From positions 1-62,700 of the forward strand of contig CAJODA010000004.1 in assembly GCA_905233745.1 (NCBI GenBank): a DNA stretch of 62,700 bases, given 5' to 3'. The notes beneath the pieces are model-generated. The model made no database searches. It had not been told where the DNA came from and was given only the letters and a program-made list of their open reading frames with translations. Each line of letters begins with the position of its first letter. Within the stretch, counting starts at the first letter, position 1. The position numbers and the translations under genes were made by a program. This DNA comes from an uncultured Bacteroidales bacterium (lineage in GTDB: Bacteria; Bacteroidota; Bacteroidia; Bacteroidales; WCHB1-69). Positions 6,948-15,403 of this stretch are shown one piece after another.

Positions 6948-8213
6948 ATGACAGATTCACGAGACATCCGGATTGAAGACTTCAACTATGAGCTCCCAGA
7001 GGAGCGTATCGCCTTTTTCCCCGCAGCACAGCGGGACCACTCCAAACTGCTGATTTACCGTGACGGGGAGATTACAGACAGCCGTTTTGACCGGCTGCCG
7101 GATTTTCTACCCTCCGGTTGCCTGTTGGTTTTCAACAATTCCAAGGTCATCCATGCGCGGCTATTGGTGAACAATGCCACGGGTGCTGCGATAGAGATCT
7201 TCTGTCTGGAACCGCTCCGTCCCACCGCCGATCCCGCCACCGCCTTCGCGCAGACCGGCGAGGTGGCCTGGAAGTGCATGGTGGGCAACGCCAAACGCTG
7301 GAAACATCCTTTGCAAATTGAGGTTCCCCTGGGCAATAAAACCGTCACTGTAACCGCTACCAAAGGTGAGAACACGGAGAGCACTTTTGAGGTCACTTTC
7401 CAATGGGACGACCCCACCGTGTCTTTCGCCGAATGGCTGGAACACTATGGCAAGATTCCCCTTCCGCCCTACATCAAACGTGCCGCAGATGAGAACGATG
7501 AATTGCGTTATCAGACAGTCTATGCCAAGCACGACGGCTCCGTAGCGGCCCCCACCGCCGGACTGCACTTCACCCCCGATGTATTCAAGGCTCTGCGGCA
7601 GAAAGGCATTGACACCGACTTTGTCACCCTTCATGTGGGCGCGGGCACATTCAAGCCCGTCAGCAGTGAAACAATCGGGGAACACTACATGCACGAGGAG
7701 AAGATTGTCATCAACGAAGCGCTGATTGAGCATCTGCAGGGAAGTTTGGACAAGCTGTGCATTGTGGTAGGCACCACAGTAGCCCGTACTTTGGAGTCTC
7801 TGTTCATCATGGGGGCGAAGCTGCACATGGGCCGGCCGGATCCGCTCACGGTCAGCCAGTGGGAGATATACGATGACCGCGCGCTGGGGCAAGTTCCCGT
7901 GGAAGCATCACTCGAAGCGCTCCGGAAGCAATTGCATGAGCAGCACACCGACCTTTTGCGCGGGGCCACCAGCCTCATCATCCTTCCGACTTACCAGCCC
8001 CGGATGGCTCAAGGCATCATCACCAATTTCCACCAGCCACAAAGCACACTCCTGCTGCTCATCTCCGCATTCGTGGGCGACAACTGGCGCAAAATCTACC
8101 GCCATGCCCTGGACAACGGCTACCGGTTCCTCAGCTATGGCGACTCGAACCTGTACTTCAGAACTCCACATAGTGCCCCAATTTCTCCATCAGCTCCGGA
8201 TACGCATGCGTAA
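6948..8213 (+). CDS. queA: S-adenosylmethionine:tRNA ribosyltransferase-isomerase
   Basis: 421 aa from ATG 6948 (MTDSRDIRIEDFNYELPEERIAF...). The ORF track start at 6888 lies upstream of the promoter box. QueA transfers and isomerises the ribosyl group of SAM onto preQ1-tRNA to make epoxyqueuosine in GUN-anticodon tRNAs. Family landmarks: DFNYELPEERIA, FNNSKVIHARL, VAAPTAGLHFT, TLHVGAGTFKPV, and NFHQPQSTLLLLISAF near the end. The C-terminal tail after NLYF (RTPHSAPISPSAPDTHA) runs through the 3' end of the opposite-strand gene and is probably not part of the conserved fold. Confidence 0.95.
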   Translation: MTDSRDIRIEDFNYELPEERIAFFPAAQRDHSKLLIYRDGEITDSRFDRLPDFLPSGCLLVFNNSKVIHARLLVNNATGAAIEIFCLEPLRPTADPATAFAQTGEVAWKCMVGNAKRWKHPLQIEVPLGNKTVTVTATKGENTESTFEVTFQWDDPTVSFAEWLEHYGKIPLPPYIKRAADENDELRYQTVYAKHDGSVAAPTAGLHFTPDVFKALRQKGIDTDFVTLHVGAGTFKPVSSETIGEHYMHEEKIVINEALIEHLQGSLDKLCIVVGTTVARTLESLFIMGAKLHMGRPDPLTVSQWEIYDDRALGQVPVEASLEALRKQLHEQHTDLLRGATSLIILPTYQPRMAQGIITNFHQPQSTLLLLISAFVGDNWRKIYRHALDNGYRFLSYGDSNLYFRTPHSAPISPSAPDTHA

Positions 8214-8844
8214 TACGCTGTAGCTCTTCCAGAGAGGTGATACCACCATGCTTGTTTCTGTAATTTAAGATGGTCTTCGTCAGATAGGCATCAAAATAGG
8301 GATGTTTCACCATATCCGCGTATGTGGCCGTGTTGACATTGACTTTCCTGACATCACCTGCGTGCACTACAAAGTATCTCTCCAGCAAATCCCCGGGAAT
8401 GTCCTGCAGCACATACACCTCCTGCAACTGCGCCAGCGAATAGAACCCGCCCAGGCGGTCACGATACTCAACCAGCTTGGCCGCCCGTTTACTGCCAAAC
8501 ATCGGCACTACCGTAATATCCGAGGTGTCACATCGGTTAAGATCAATCTTCACAATCTCATACATGGGCTGTTTCGCGGATTTCCCCTTTCGAGGAACTG
8601 TATCACCGTAAAACTTATGGAAATCCCTGTCATAGGATGTTCTCCGACCCTGGTCCAAGGAATCGCGGATTGCCTCCTGCCGGAGGTTAAACTCCTCGAA
8701 CACGGCCGCATACGCCGCCACATTCCCGTCAAACCCGGGTTTACCATCATACAGATAATAAAAGAGATAACTGAATAGAATAAAGGCCAGCAACACCAAC
8801 GATGCCACCCATTCACCGCTTGTAAAATCGAATTTTGTTTTCAT
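8158..8844 (-). CDS. Membrane-anchored helix-hairpin-helix protein (ComEA-like)
   Basis: 228 aa. An N-terminal membrane helix (WVASLVLLAFILFSYLFYYL, about 12-31) is followed by a coiled linker and two helix-hairpin-helix repeats. The first is IDLNRCDTSDITVVPMFG...; the second is VNVNTATYADMVKHPYF.... ComEA-like proteins bind DNA non-specifically at the envelope. In Bacteroidota this long form is common and its role in DNA uptake is not established. Its last 56 bases overlap the 3' end of queA tail to tail. Confidence 0.8.
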   Translation of the reverse strand: MKTKFDFTSGEWVASLVLLAFILFSYLFYYLYDGKPGFDGNVAAYAAVFEEFNLRQEAIRDSLDQGRRTSYDRDFHKFYGDTVPRKGKSAKQPMYEIVKIDLNRCDTSDITVVPMFGSKRAAKLVEYRDRLGGFYSLAQLQEVYVLQDIPGDLLERYFVVHAGDVRKVNVNTATYADMVKHPYFDAYLTKTILNYRNKHGGITSLEELQRITHAYPELMEKLGHYVEF

Positions 8845-8848
8845 GCGG

Positions 8849-8856
8849 CAAAAATA
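8849..8856 (-). promoter_or_regulatory. -7 box TATTTTTG abutting the HhH gene start
   Basis: Minus-strand TATTTTTG, then GCCG and the ATG at 8844. Only 4 bases separate box and start codon, so the mRNA would be leaderless. Confidence 0.6.
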
Positions 8857-8913
8857 AAAAAAGATTCAACGAAACCGTCAAATCTTTCATGAAAAAATTC
8901 TATACAATATATA

Positions 8914-11754
8914 TTATCGTATAATAGTCAACGACCCGTTATAAGTAACGGTTTTGGCTTTCCCTTTGTAATAGAAAGAGAAGTAGTACACCCCGTCAGA
9001 CACTCCGGTAGCATCAAACACCTGGGAGCCCCGTTGCAACTGCCCGTTGCGGGTAAATGTATCGTAGTTGTTCGCCTCATAAACCTTCTTACCCCATCGG
9101 TCGAAGATTTCCAGTTTGTTGTTGCGATAACCATCAGGATCATCAGCATGCAAACTCGTATTCAGATTCTCAATGGCAAAGACATCATTAATGCCGTCGC
9201 CGTTAGGGGTTATGACATTGGGGAAGATAAGATCCTGTTCGATAACCACCGTATGCGTAATCTCACTGGAGCATCCATCCCCTGTTTCTATACGGAGGGT
9301 CACGTCATAGTCACCCCATTGGCTATAGATGTGATCAGGCGAAACATTAGCCGTATCGGTCTCTCCGTCACCGAAGTTCCAGAGGAATGAGGTCCCCGGA
9401 GCGGTCATCATAATAGTATCCGAGTAGGTCGTAAAATGCACCAAGCCGTTGTTTTCGCCCATGAGGGATATTTCCGGGTCTGCGGCAAATTCCGCCAAGG
9501 GCTGCAAGCTAATATGAACAGAGTTCCACTTGTACATGGTATCGGTACAGCCGCCTGGGGTTGTGACAATCAGCAGCACGCTGAACACACCCTGTTCATC
9601 AATCACGAAGGATGGATGGCTCAGATTTGAGCTGTAGCGCAAAGAACCTAAGCTGTCTATAATTATCCACTCGCACTGGACATCATCAGGGTAACTGTTG
9701 TTTTCAATGCGCAAGGCCAATGGGGCGCACCCTTGGGGCTCCAGCAGTTCAAAGTCCGCAACAGGATTCTCCAGAGTGGTGATGTGAATCGTATCCTTGC
9801 CATGGCACGTGAGGTTGGCGGCGGCATTGTAATAACCAAGGTCAACTATATAGTCACCTTCACTGGCCACCGTAATCTGCTGGGTATCGTCACCCGTACT
9901 CCATACGCAGGTCATTCCATACGGCAAAGAGTCTATTCTCAGCACCGCCCTTTCGCCGTAACAGAGGCCGATATCTTCGCCAAGGCGGGGTTCCGGACTT
10001 TGAACTACGGTCACCCTAACCACAGTGTCGTAATCACAGCCGAAATCGTCGGTGGCATGTATTGTATAAGGCACCACACCAGCCTCGACAAACCGGATAT
10101 GGTGGCCATGAGCACCGGGACCGGTGATGAAGGTACTGTCTGTATGCACTGTATAATCCCACGTTTCGGGCAGGAGCATGGAGTCTAGCGCGAGTTCCCA
10201 TTCGGCGATATAGCCATTGTCACCGCTCCATCCGTCAATCACCGTAATGGTCCAGATACCGTTCAAGCTGCAACCGATAAGCTGGGAAAAGGATTCATCC
10301 GGGCGGTAAACCTGGGTCATATTCTCCACGTTAGTGGAGTCAATCACATTGCCATGGATATTAACATTTTCATAGACGTGTCTGTTACCTCGGGCATAGC
10401 TGTACCCATAGGCAGGGTCTGTGTTCTCTGACCAGCAATAGTTCCAAGGTTGGCCGATGGGATTGTACAACGGGTCACACTTCTCCGCACTATTGTTGAC
10501 ATCACCGACAATTCCCAGGTGTGCGCTGTGCGACACGCCAGAGGTTTGCTGCCATCCCCAGGGTTGCGGAATGCTGGCAGCGCAAGCCGCCGAACCAGAG
10601 GAGCCGTATTTATTCAGCACTTTCACGGTCTGCTGCTCCGGACAGGCCAGCTCAATGTACAGGTCGCCCACATAGGAATGCTCCATCTTGATGCGCAGAT
10701 AGAGAATGTCGTCGGCACTCTGAATACGGGAGTTAGCGGCAAAGGAGGTGAACTTCACCGGTGACTGGTATGCACAGCCGCCGCCGCAGTTCACACCGTC
10801 AGGCAGGAAAATAGTGTCTTTGACAACCAAGGCCGCATCCTGATGACTATGCTTAGAATCGACAACTTGCACCATAAAATTGGAGTTTGGGCCGAAAGTG
10901 ATATCCGCCTCCTCACCAGAACAATAGGGCCCTATCCTTGACAAGCCCCGGATAGGCGACTGTGATGTCCGGACCCTAAAAGAAACGGGCATCGTTGAAG
11001 TACAACCGTTCACATCAATGATATTGACCGAAATATCATAACCATGGCCGGGCACAAACTGATAGTCCAGCTTGTTCACGCCATAGGTTTCAATGGTTTC
11101 AAAGCCCATGTTCCACACGAAAGTGGAATTAGCGTCTGACTGATGATAAAGGCCGTCATTCTCTGGAAAGATGCCGTGAGCCTCCAGATGGAGAGTCTCA
11201 TTACCACATACATTCATATAGGCTAAACCATCATCCTCCACTTGCGGAAAACGGGAGCACAAAGCGGAATCCAATTCCAGACTCACTTGCTGGCAAGGTG
11301 CCGAACAGGAGGTGGTGATGATGAAGCCGTTCCCTTCGTAGCTGCGGTCCGTCACAAATTTCAAAGTAATGGCACCACTGCTGTTGCTCACGGATGCAGA
11401 GAACACAATCTGTGCAGATGTATAGGCACGGATCAACGAATCATTCAATGCTGTAATCAGAGCTGCGTTATTGTCAGTAGCTGCATCATAAATAAACAAT
11501 GTATCGGAAGGATGAACATTAAAGGCGCTCACATCAATGGAGATGGTGACACAGGGAAGCGCATTGTCGGATGAGTAGATGGTCAGCCGGTCAGTCCGGT
11601 TGTTGCCGTAACCCGACCCACTGCCTCCATTGTCATAGATGATGAAATTGCATCCTCTGACCACGCTCAAACTGCCCCCCATATTGAGAGGGGTCTGTGC
11701 CCAAAGAGCCACGGCCGAAAAGGTGAAATAAAATAGAATGAACACTTTTTTCAT
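8914..11754 (-). CDS. Giant T9SS-secreted protein with CUB, P-domain, PKD and CHU_C parts
   Basis: 946 aa. The signal peptide ends in LWAQ. Domains by eye: a CUB-like beta domain (about 25-155, CNFIIYDNGG ... FIITTSC); a PKD-like domain (about 165-265); a proprotein-convertase P-domain-like jelly roll (about 285-530, with GLIGCSLNGIWTITVIDGWSGDNG-type ends); Ig/PKD-like domains (about 545-780), the last with FLWNFGDGETDT; then the gliding-motility-associated C-terminal domain (LIFPNVITPNGDGINDVF ... WGKKVYE, about 860-946), a type B T9SS signal. It should be exported and anchored on or released from the cell surface. No catalytic domain is visible, so an adhesin or surface scaffold is possible. 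It is a tandem paralog of 11967-14822. Confidence 0.85.
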   Translation of the reverse strand: MKKVFILFYFTFSAVALWAQTPLNMGGSLSVVRGCNFIIYDNGGSGSGYGNNRTDRLTIYSSDNALPCVTISIDVSAFNVHPSDTLFIYDAATDNNAALITALNDSLIRAYTSAQIVFSASVSNSSGAITLKFVTDRSYEGNGFIITTSCSAPCQQVSLELDSALCSRFPQVEDDGLAYMNVCGNETLHLEAHGIFPENDGLYHQSDANSTFVWNMGFETIETYGVNKLDYQFVPGHGYDISVNIIDVNGCTSTMPVSFRVRTSQSPIRGLSRIGPYCSGEEADITFGPNSNFMVQVVDSKHSHQDAALVVKDTIFLPDGVNCGGGCAYQSPVKFTSFAANSRIQSADDILYLRIKMEHSYVGDLYIELACPEQQTVKVLNKYGSSGSAACAASIPQPWGWQQTSGVSHSAHLGIVGDVNNSAEKCDPLYNPIGQPWNYCWSENTDPAYGYSYARGNRHVYENVNIHGNVIDSTNVENMTQVYRPDESFSQLIGCSLNGIWTITVIDGWSGDNGYIAEWELALDSMLLPETWDYTVHTDSTFITGPGAHGHHIRFVEAGVVPYTIHATDDFGCDYDTVVRVTVVQSPEPRLGEDIGLCYGERAVLRIDSLPYGMTCVWSTGDDTQQITVASEGDYIVDLGYYNAAANLTCHGKDTIHITTLENPVADFELLEPQGCAPLALRIENNSYPDDVQCEWIIIDSLGSLRYSSNLSHPSFVIDEQGVFSVLLIVTTPGGCTDTMYKWNSVHISLQPLAEFAADPEISLMGENNGLVHFTTYSDTIMMTAPGTSFLWNFGDGETDTANVSPDHIYSQWGDYDVTLRIETGDGCSSEITHTVVIEQDLIFPNVITPNGDGINDVFAIENLNTSLHADDPDGYRNNKLEIFDRWGKKVYEANNYDTFTRNGQLQRGSQVFDATGVSDGVYYFSFYYKGKAKTVTYNGSLTIIR

Positions 11755-11881
11755 AATGTTTGATTTTTAATGTTTGATTATTGATTGATGTATGATTCAT
11801 TTCTTTTTTATTTATTAATTTGAATTAAAAAACATATCTGACTTACATCCTTATAGCGTCTATTCCGCTGTATAGCAAACA

Positions 11882-11912
11882 TCCGCCAAATATCTTTATG
11901 GTATTTGGCGGA
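11882..11912. terminator. Perfect hairpin between the two CHU_C genes
   Basis: TCCGCCAAATA / TATTTGGCGGA, 11-bp perfect stem with a 9-nt loop, about 55 bases after the stop of the upstream paralog (minus strand). The T tract is weak on both strands. The rest of the 212-base gap is AT-rich with TTTGATT-like words near 11758-11800; no gene is seen. Confidence 0.5.
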
Positions 11913-11966
11913 CGTATGGAAGATATCCTTTCAACGGACTTCTTCAACCAAACGAAATAGCGTAGT

Positions 11967-14822
11967 TTATCGTATAATAGTCAGTGATCCGTTATAAGTA
12001 ACTGTCTTAGCTTTTCCTTTGTACTGGAACGAGAAGTAGTAAACGCCATCTGCCACATTGGAAGCGTCGAAGATCTGGCTGCCGGGTTGAATCTGTCCGT
12101 CGCGTGAGAATGTGTCGTAGTTCTTGGCCTCATACACTTTCTTGCCCCAGCGGTCATATATGATCAGTTTGTTGTTGCGATAGCCGTCGGGATCTTCCGG
12201 ATTCACATTCGTGTTGAGGTTCTCGATAGCGAACACATCGTTGGACCCGTCCCCATTGGGTGTAATAATGTTGGGGAAGATGAGATCCTGTTCGATAACC
12301 ACTGTATGCGTGATCTCACTGGAACATCCATCACCGGTTTCTATATGGAGGGTTACGTCATAGTCACCCCATTGGCTATAGATGTGATCAGGAGAAAACG
12401 TGACCGTGTCAGTCTCTCCGTCACCAAAGTTCCAGGAGAAGGAGGTACCTGCATCGGTCATCAGCGTGGAGTCGGAATAGGTAATGAAATGCACTTGTCC
12501 GTTATTCTCACCCATAAGAGAGATTTCAGGATCGGCGACAAATTCTGCAACAGGCTGGGCGTTCACGTGCAAATGGTTCCAATAGATCACGGTATCCGAG
12601 CAGCCGTTTTCAGTGAAAGATACCAGAGATACTGTATATACGCCGGGGTCGTCAATCTTGAACACAGGTTCCTTCTGGTTGGAGAACCGTACAGTTGTAG
12701 CATTCTCATCCATAATCTGCCATTGGTAGGATGCATTCTCCGGGGTGGAGTTATTGGTAAACTTAACCGTCAGAGGAGCACATCCACTTATCGTATTGGC
12801 TTCGAAGTCCAGCACTGGCATTTCATAAAAGACCAGATTTACCGTATCCGTTCCCCTACAGGTAAGTCCTGTTACTGGATCGCTTGTCTCCACGTACACC
12901 GTGTACTGTCCTTCGGTGGCCACGCTGGTAGTCGGAGTATCATCGCCGGTACTCCAGGTGTAAGTGGTGTTGGGGGCATCATATCCGGCATCAAGGGTAA
13001 TACGCTGTCCGTAGCATTCGGTTTTGTCCTCACCGAGGTTGGGTTGCGGTGACTGGGTCACGCGAAGCACCATATTGGTGTCATACTGGCATCCGAATCC
13101 ATCTATAATACGTGCAGTGTAATTGATATTACCGGAGTCGGCAGGGACAACCACGCCGTCCGCCGCGCCCGGACCGATAAGATAGGCTGTGTCAACGGTC
13201 AGGTCAAATCCCCAGTTGGTGGGAAGGAGGGTCGGATTGAGAGCCATCTCCCAGCCGCAGATCCAACCGTTGTCAATGGAGAAAGCGTCAATAACCTGGA
13301 TAGACCAGTCGCCGTTCAACGGACAGTTCTGCAATTTGGTAAAGAAGTTGTCATCCGGGTGATAGACATTGGTCATGTTTGCCACATTAGTGGAGTCGGC
13401 ACTTACGCCAGAGCCATAGGGGTTGTTGGTGCTATGGTGGCTACAGGATTCATAGACATACCCACTGCCGCACGCATATTGATAGCCTTCCGTGACATTA
13501 TTTGACCAGCAATAGTTCCAGCATGTTCCCATAGGGTTCGTATTGGGGTCGCATTTGTTAGAGGAGTTATCGTTGTTATCATTTGCAAGACCGAAATAGG
13601 TGCCTGTGCTACCCGACACTATCCAGCCTCGTTCACTCTGCGGCACCATGCTGGAACAACCGGAAGAACCGCTGCCGCCATATTTCATAATCGTGGCATA
13701 TTGGCCGTTGGGACAAGTCAGTTTGATCCAGATATCCCCCATGAAGGAGTGTTCCATGTTGATACGCACATACAGAATGTCGTTAATGGAAGAAATCTTC
13801 GCCGACGGGGAGAACATGTCAAACGTCACTGAGGAGGTATAGGCACAGCCGCCTCCGCAGTCTTGGCCGTCAGGCAGGAATATGGTGTCCGGCACACCAA
13901 GTGCAGTCTGTCGGTAACTGCTCACGGTATCCACCTGGATATTGGAAATCATGTCATAACCGATTGTAAGGTTCACCTCATCTCCCGTGCAGACCGGGGC
14001 CAGCGGGGAAATCTCACGAATGGGGTTTCTGGAGGTCATCACCCTGACTTTGCGGGCCATGAGGGCCTCACAGCCATGGTCGTCAATAATCAGCAGGGTG
14101 AGGTCATAGGCATTTCCGGCAGGGAAATAGTGATCCAGCACATAGCCGCCAACTGTTTCAATAGTGGTATCACCCAAATCCCATCTGAAGCGGGACGTTT
14201 GGTCACTCTGGTGATAGTTATAGTCATTGTCGGGATAGCGTCCACGAGCCACCAAGTGGACAGTGTCGTACTCACAAAGCTGCATATAGTAATATCCGGA
14301 GTCGGCATTCAGGATGGGGAAATGGTTGGAGGCATTCATGTCAAACTGTATTTCCACACGTTGGCACAACTGCACGCAGGAAGTGTACATCTTGAAACCG
14401 GTGCCACCGCCGGAGCCGTTGGTTTTAAAACGGATTGTAACCTCACCTGTCTGGCTGCGCATTGTAGCGGCAAAGGAAAGCGTCACATCGCCATATACGG
14501 ACACCAGAGAGTCATTCAGCACAGCCAGGAGCATGGAATCCACCATGTTGGGGCCATCATAAATGAAAACCGTGTCGGTAGGGTGCACGTTGAAAAAGTT
14601 CAGCGGTATATCCACCTTGACGGCAGGGTGTGTGGCATCGTTGGAATGTATGGTCAAATGGTCGTCGCGGTTGGAAATATAATCGCCATTCTCACCACCG
14701 CTATCATAGATGGTGAAACCACAACCCGTCTGCGGTGACACGGACGAACCTATCACCAGACTCTGCGCCTGGGCGGCAAAAAAGCCCATCACTAAAAGAG
14801 TAAGTAAATATAACTTTTTCAT
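11967..14822 (-). CDS. Giant T9SS-secreted protein, tandem paralog of the downstream gene
   Basis: 951 aa from ATG 14822 (MKKLYLLTLLVMGFFAAQAQ); the ORF track adds two codons starting at a TTG. The domain order matches its neighbour: CUB-like (CGFTIYDSGGENGDY...), PKD-like, P-domain-like (FTKLQNCPLNGDWSIQVID), Ig/PKD repeats, PKD with FSWNFGDGETDT, and the CHU_C sorting domain (LIFPNIITPNGDGSNDVF). The last 190 or so residues are about four-fifths identical to the neighbour by eye, while the N-terminal two thirds differ much more. That pattern suggests an old duplication with later conversion of the 3' ends. The function beyond secretion is unknown. Confidence 0.85.
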   Translation of the reverse strand: MKKLYLLTLLVMGFFAAQAQSLVIGSSVSPQTGCGFTIYDSGGENGDYISNRDDHLTIHSNDATHPAVKVDIPLNFFNVHPTDTVFIYDGPNMVDSMLLAVLNDSLVSVYGDVTLSFAATMRSQTGEVTIRFKTNGSGGGTGFKMYTSCVQLCQRVEIQFDMNASNHFPILNADSGYYYMQLCEYDTVHLVARGRYPDNDYNYHQSDQTSRFRWDLGDTTIETVGGYVLDHYFPAGNAYDLTLLIIDDHGCEALMARKVRVMTSRNPIREISPLAPVCTGDEVNLTIGYDMISNIQVDTVSSYRQTALGVPDTIFLPDGQDCGGGCAYTSSVTFDMFSPSAKISSINDILYVRINMEHSFMGDIWIKLTCPNGQYATIMKYGGSGSSGCSSMVPQSERGWIVSGSTGTYFGLANDNNDNSSNKCDPNTNPMGTCWNYCWSNNVTEGYQYACGSGYVYESCSHHSTNNPYGSGVSADSTNVANMTNVYHPDDNFFTKLQNCPLNGDWSIQVIDAFSIDNGWICGWEMALNPTLLPTNWGFDLTVDTAYLIGPGAADGVVVPADSGNINYTARIIDGFGCQYDTNMVLRVTQSPQPNLGEDKTECYGQRITLDAGYDAPNTTYTWSTGDDTPTTSVATEGQYTVYVETSDPVTGLTCRGTDTVNLVFYEMPVLDFEANTISGCAPLTVKFTNNSTPENASYQWQIMDENATTVRFSNQKEPVFKIDDPGVYTVSLVSFTENGCSDTVIYWNHLHVNAQPVAEFVADPEISLMGENNGQVHFITYSDSTLMTDAGTSFSWNFGDGETDTVTFSPDHIYSQWGDYDVTLHIETGDGCSSEITHTVVIEQDLIFPNIITPNGDGSNDVFAIENLNTNVNPEDPDGYRNNKLIIYDRWGKKVYEAKNYDTFSRDGQIQPGSQIFDASNVADGVYYFSFQYKGKAKTVTYNGSLTIIR

Positions 14823-14843
14823 AATCAACTGTTATCTTAGAGA

Positions 14844-15287
14844 TTAATATTGATATTGGTTAAGACTAGCCTGTTCACGGCTCTCGTATTCATACTTTGA
14901 ATGGATATTGATACAGTATCCGGGAGTATGCATCTGAACCACCGTCACTTTGTTAGCCGACTGAGGGAACGTAAAGTCGTAGGGATTCAGACAGCCCTCG
15001 CGGATAATCTTGGCCTCGTCCACCTTAACACCGGGATTGGCGTACTCTTCCAGATAACCCACCACATCAGCTCCATCCTCATATTTGGTGGAGAGCATGG
15101 CGAAGTTAACCATCTTGAAGTTCATACGGAACAACTTGGCGAAGTCGTTGTCGTACATGTTCTCAATTTCAGTCTGGGAGAAAATCTGATACATTTTCTT
15201 GTCCAGGACAAAATCACTTTTGGGCTTCTGACAGAAACCTGTCAGCACCAGCCCAAGTAAAAAGCAAAACAGAATACTCTTTTTCAT
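14844..15287 (-). CDS. Small secreted protein of unknown function, co-transcribed with the CHU_C gene
   Basis: 147 aa. The signal peptide is MKKSILFCFLLGLVLTGFCQ. The mature part is about 127 aa, mixed alpha/beta, with two cysteines (EGCLNPYDF, PGYCINIHS). I do not recognise the family. It lies 21 bases upstream of the CHU_C paralog on the same strand and has its own -7 box, so it leads that transcript. It could be a chaperone, partner or processing factor of the large secreted proteins, but nothing in it shows that directly. Confidence 0.7.
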   Translation of the reverse strand: MKKSILFCFLLGLVLTGFCQKPKSDFVLDKKMYQIFSQTEIENMYDNDFAKLFRMNFKMVNFAMLSTKYEDGADVVGYLEEYANPGVKVDEAKIIREGCLNPYDFTFPQSANKVTVVQMHTPGYCINIHSKYEYESREQASLNQYQY

Positions 15288-15312
15288 AATGGTAGATTGT
15301 CATTAAAGTTTG

Positions 15313-15320
15313 CAAAAATA
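15313..15320 (-). promoter_or_regulatory. -7 box TATTTTTG for the 147-aa protein and CHU_C operon
   Basis: Minus-strand TATTTTTG, 25 bases before the start at 15287. Confidence 0.6.
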
Positions 15321-15403
15321 ACATTTTATGTGAAAAAATCAACATAAAAATTCACTTCCATTTTAAAAGTCGCAACACCTTGAAAAAATGTTACAATATC
15401 ATT

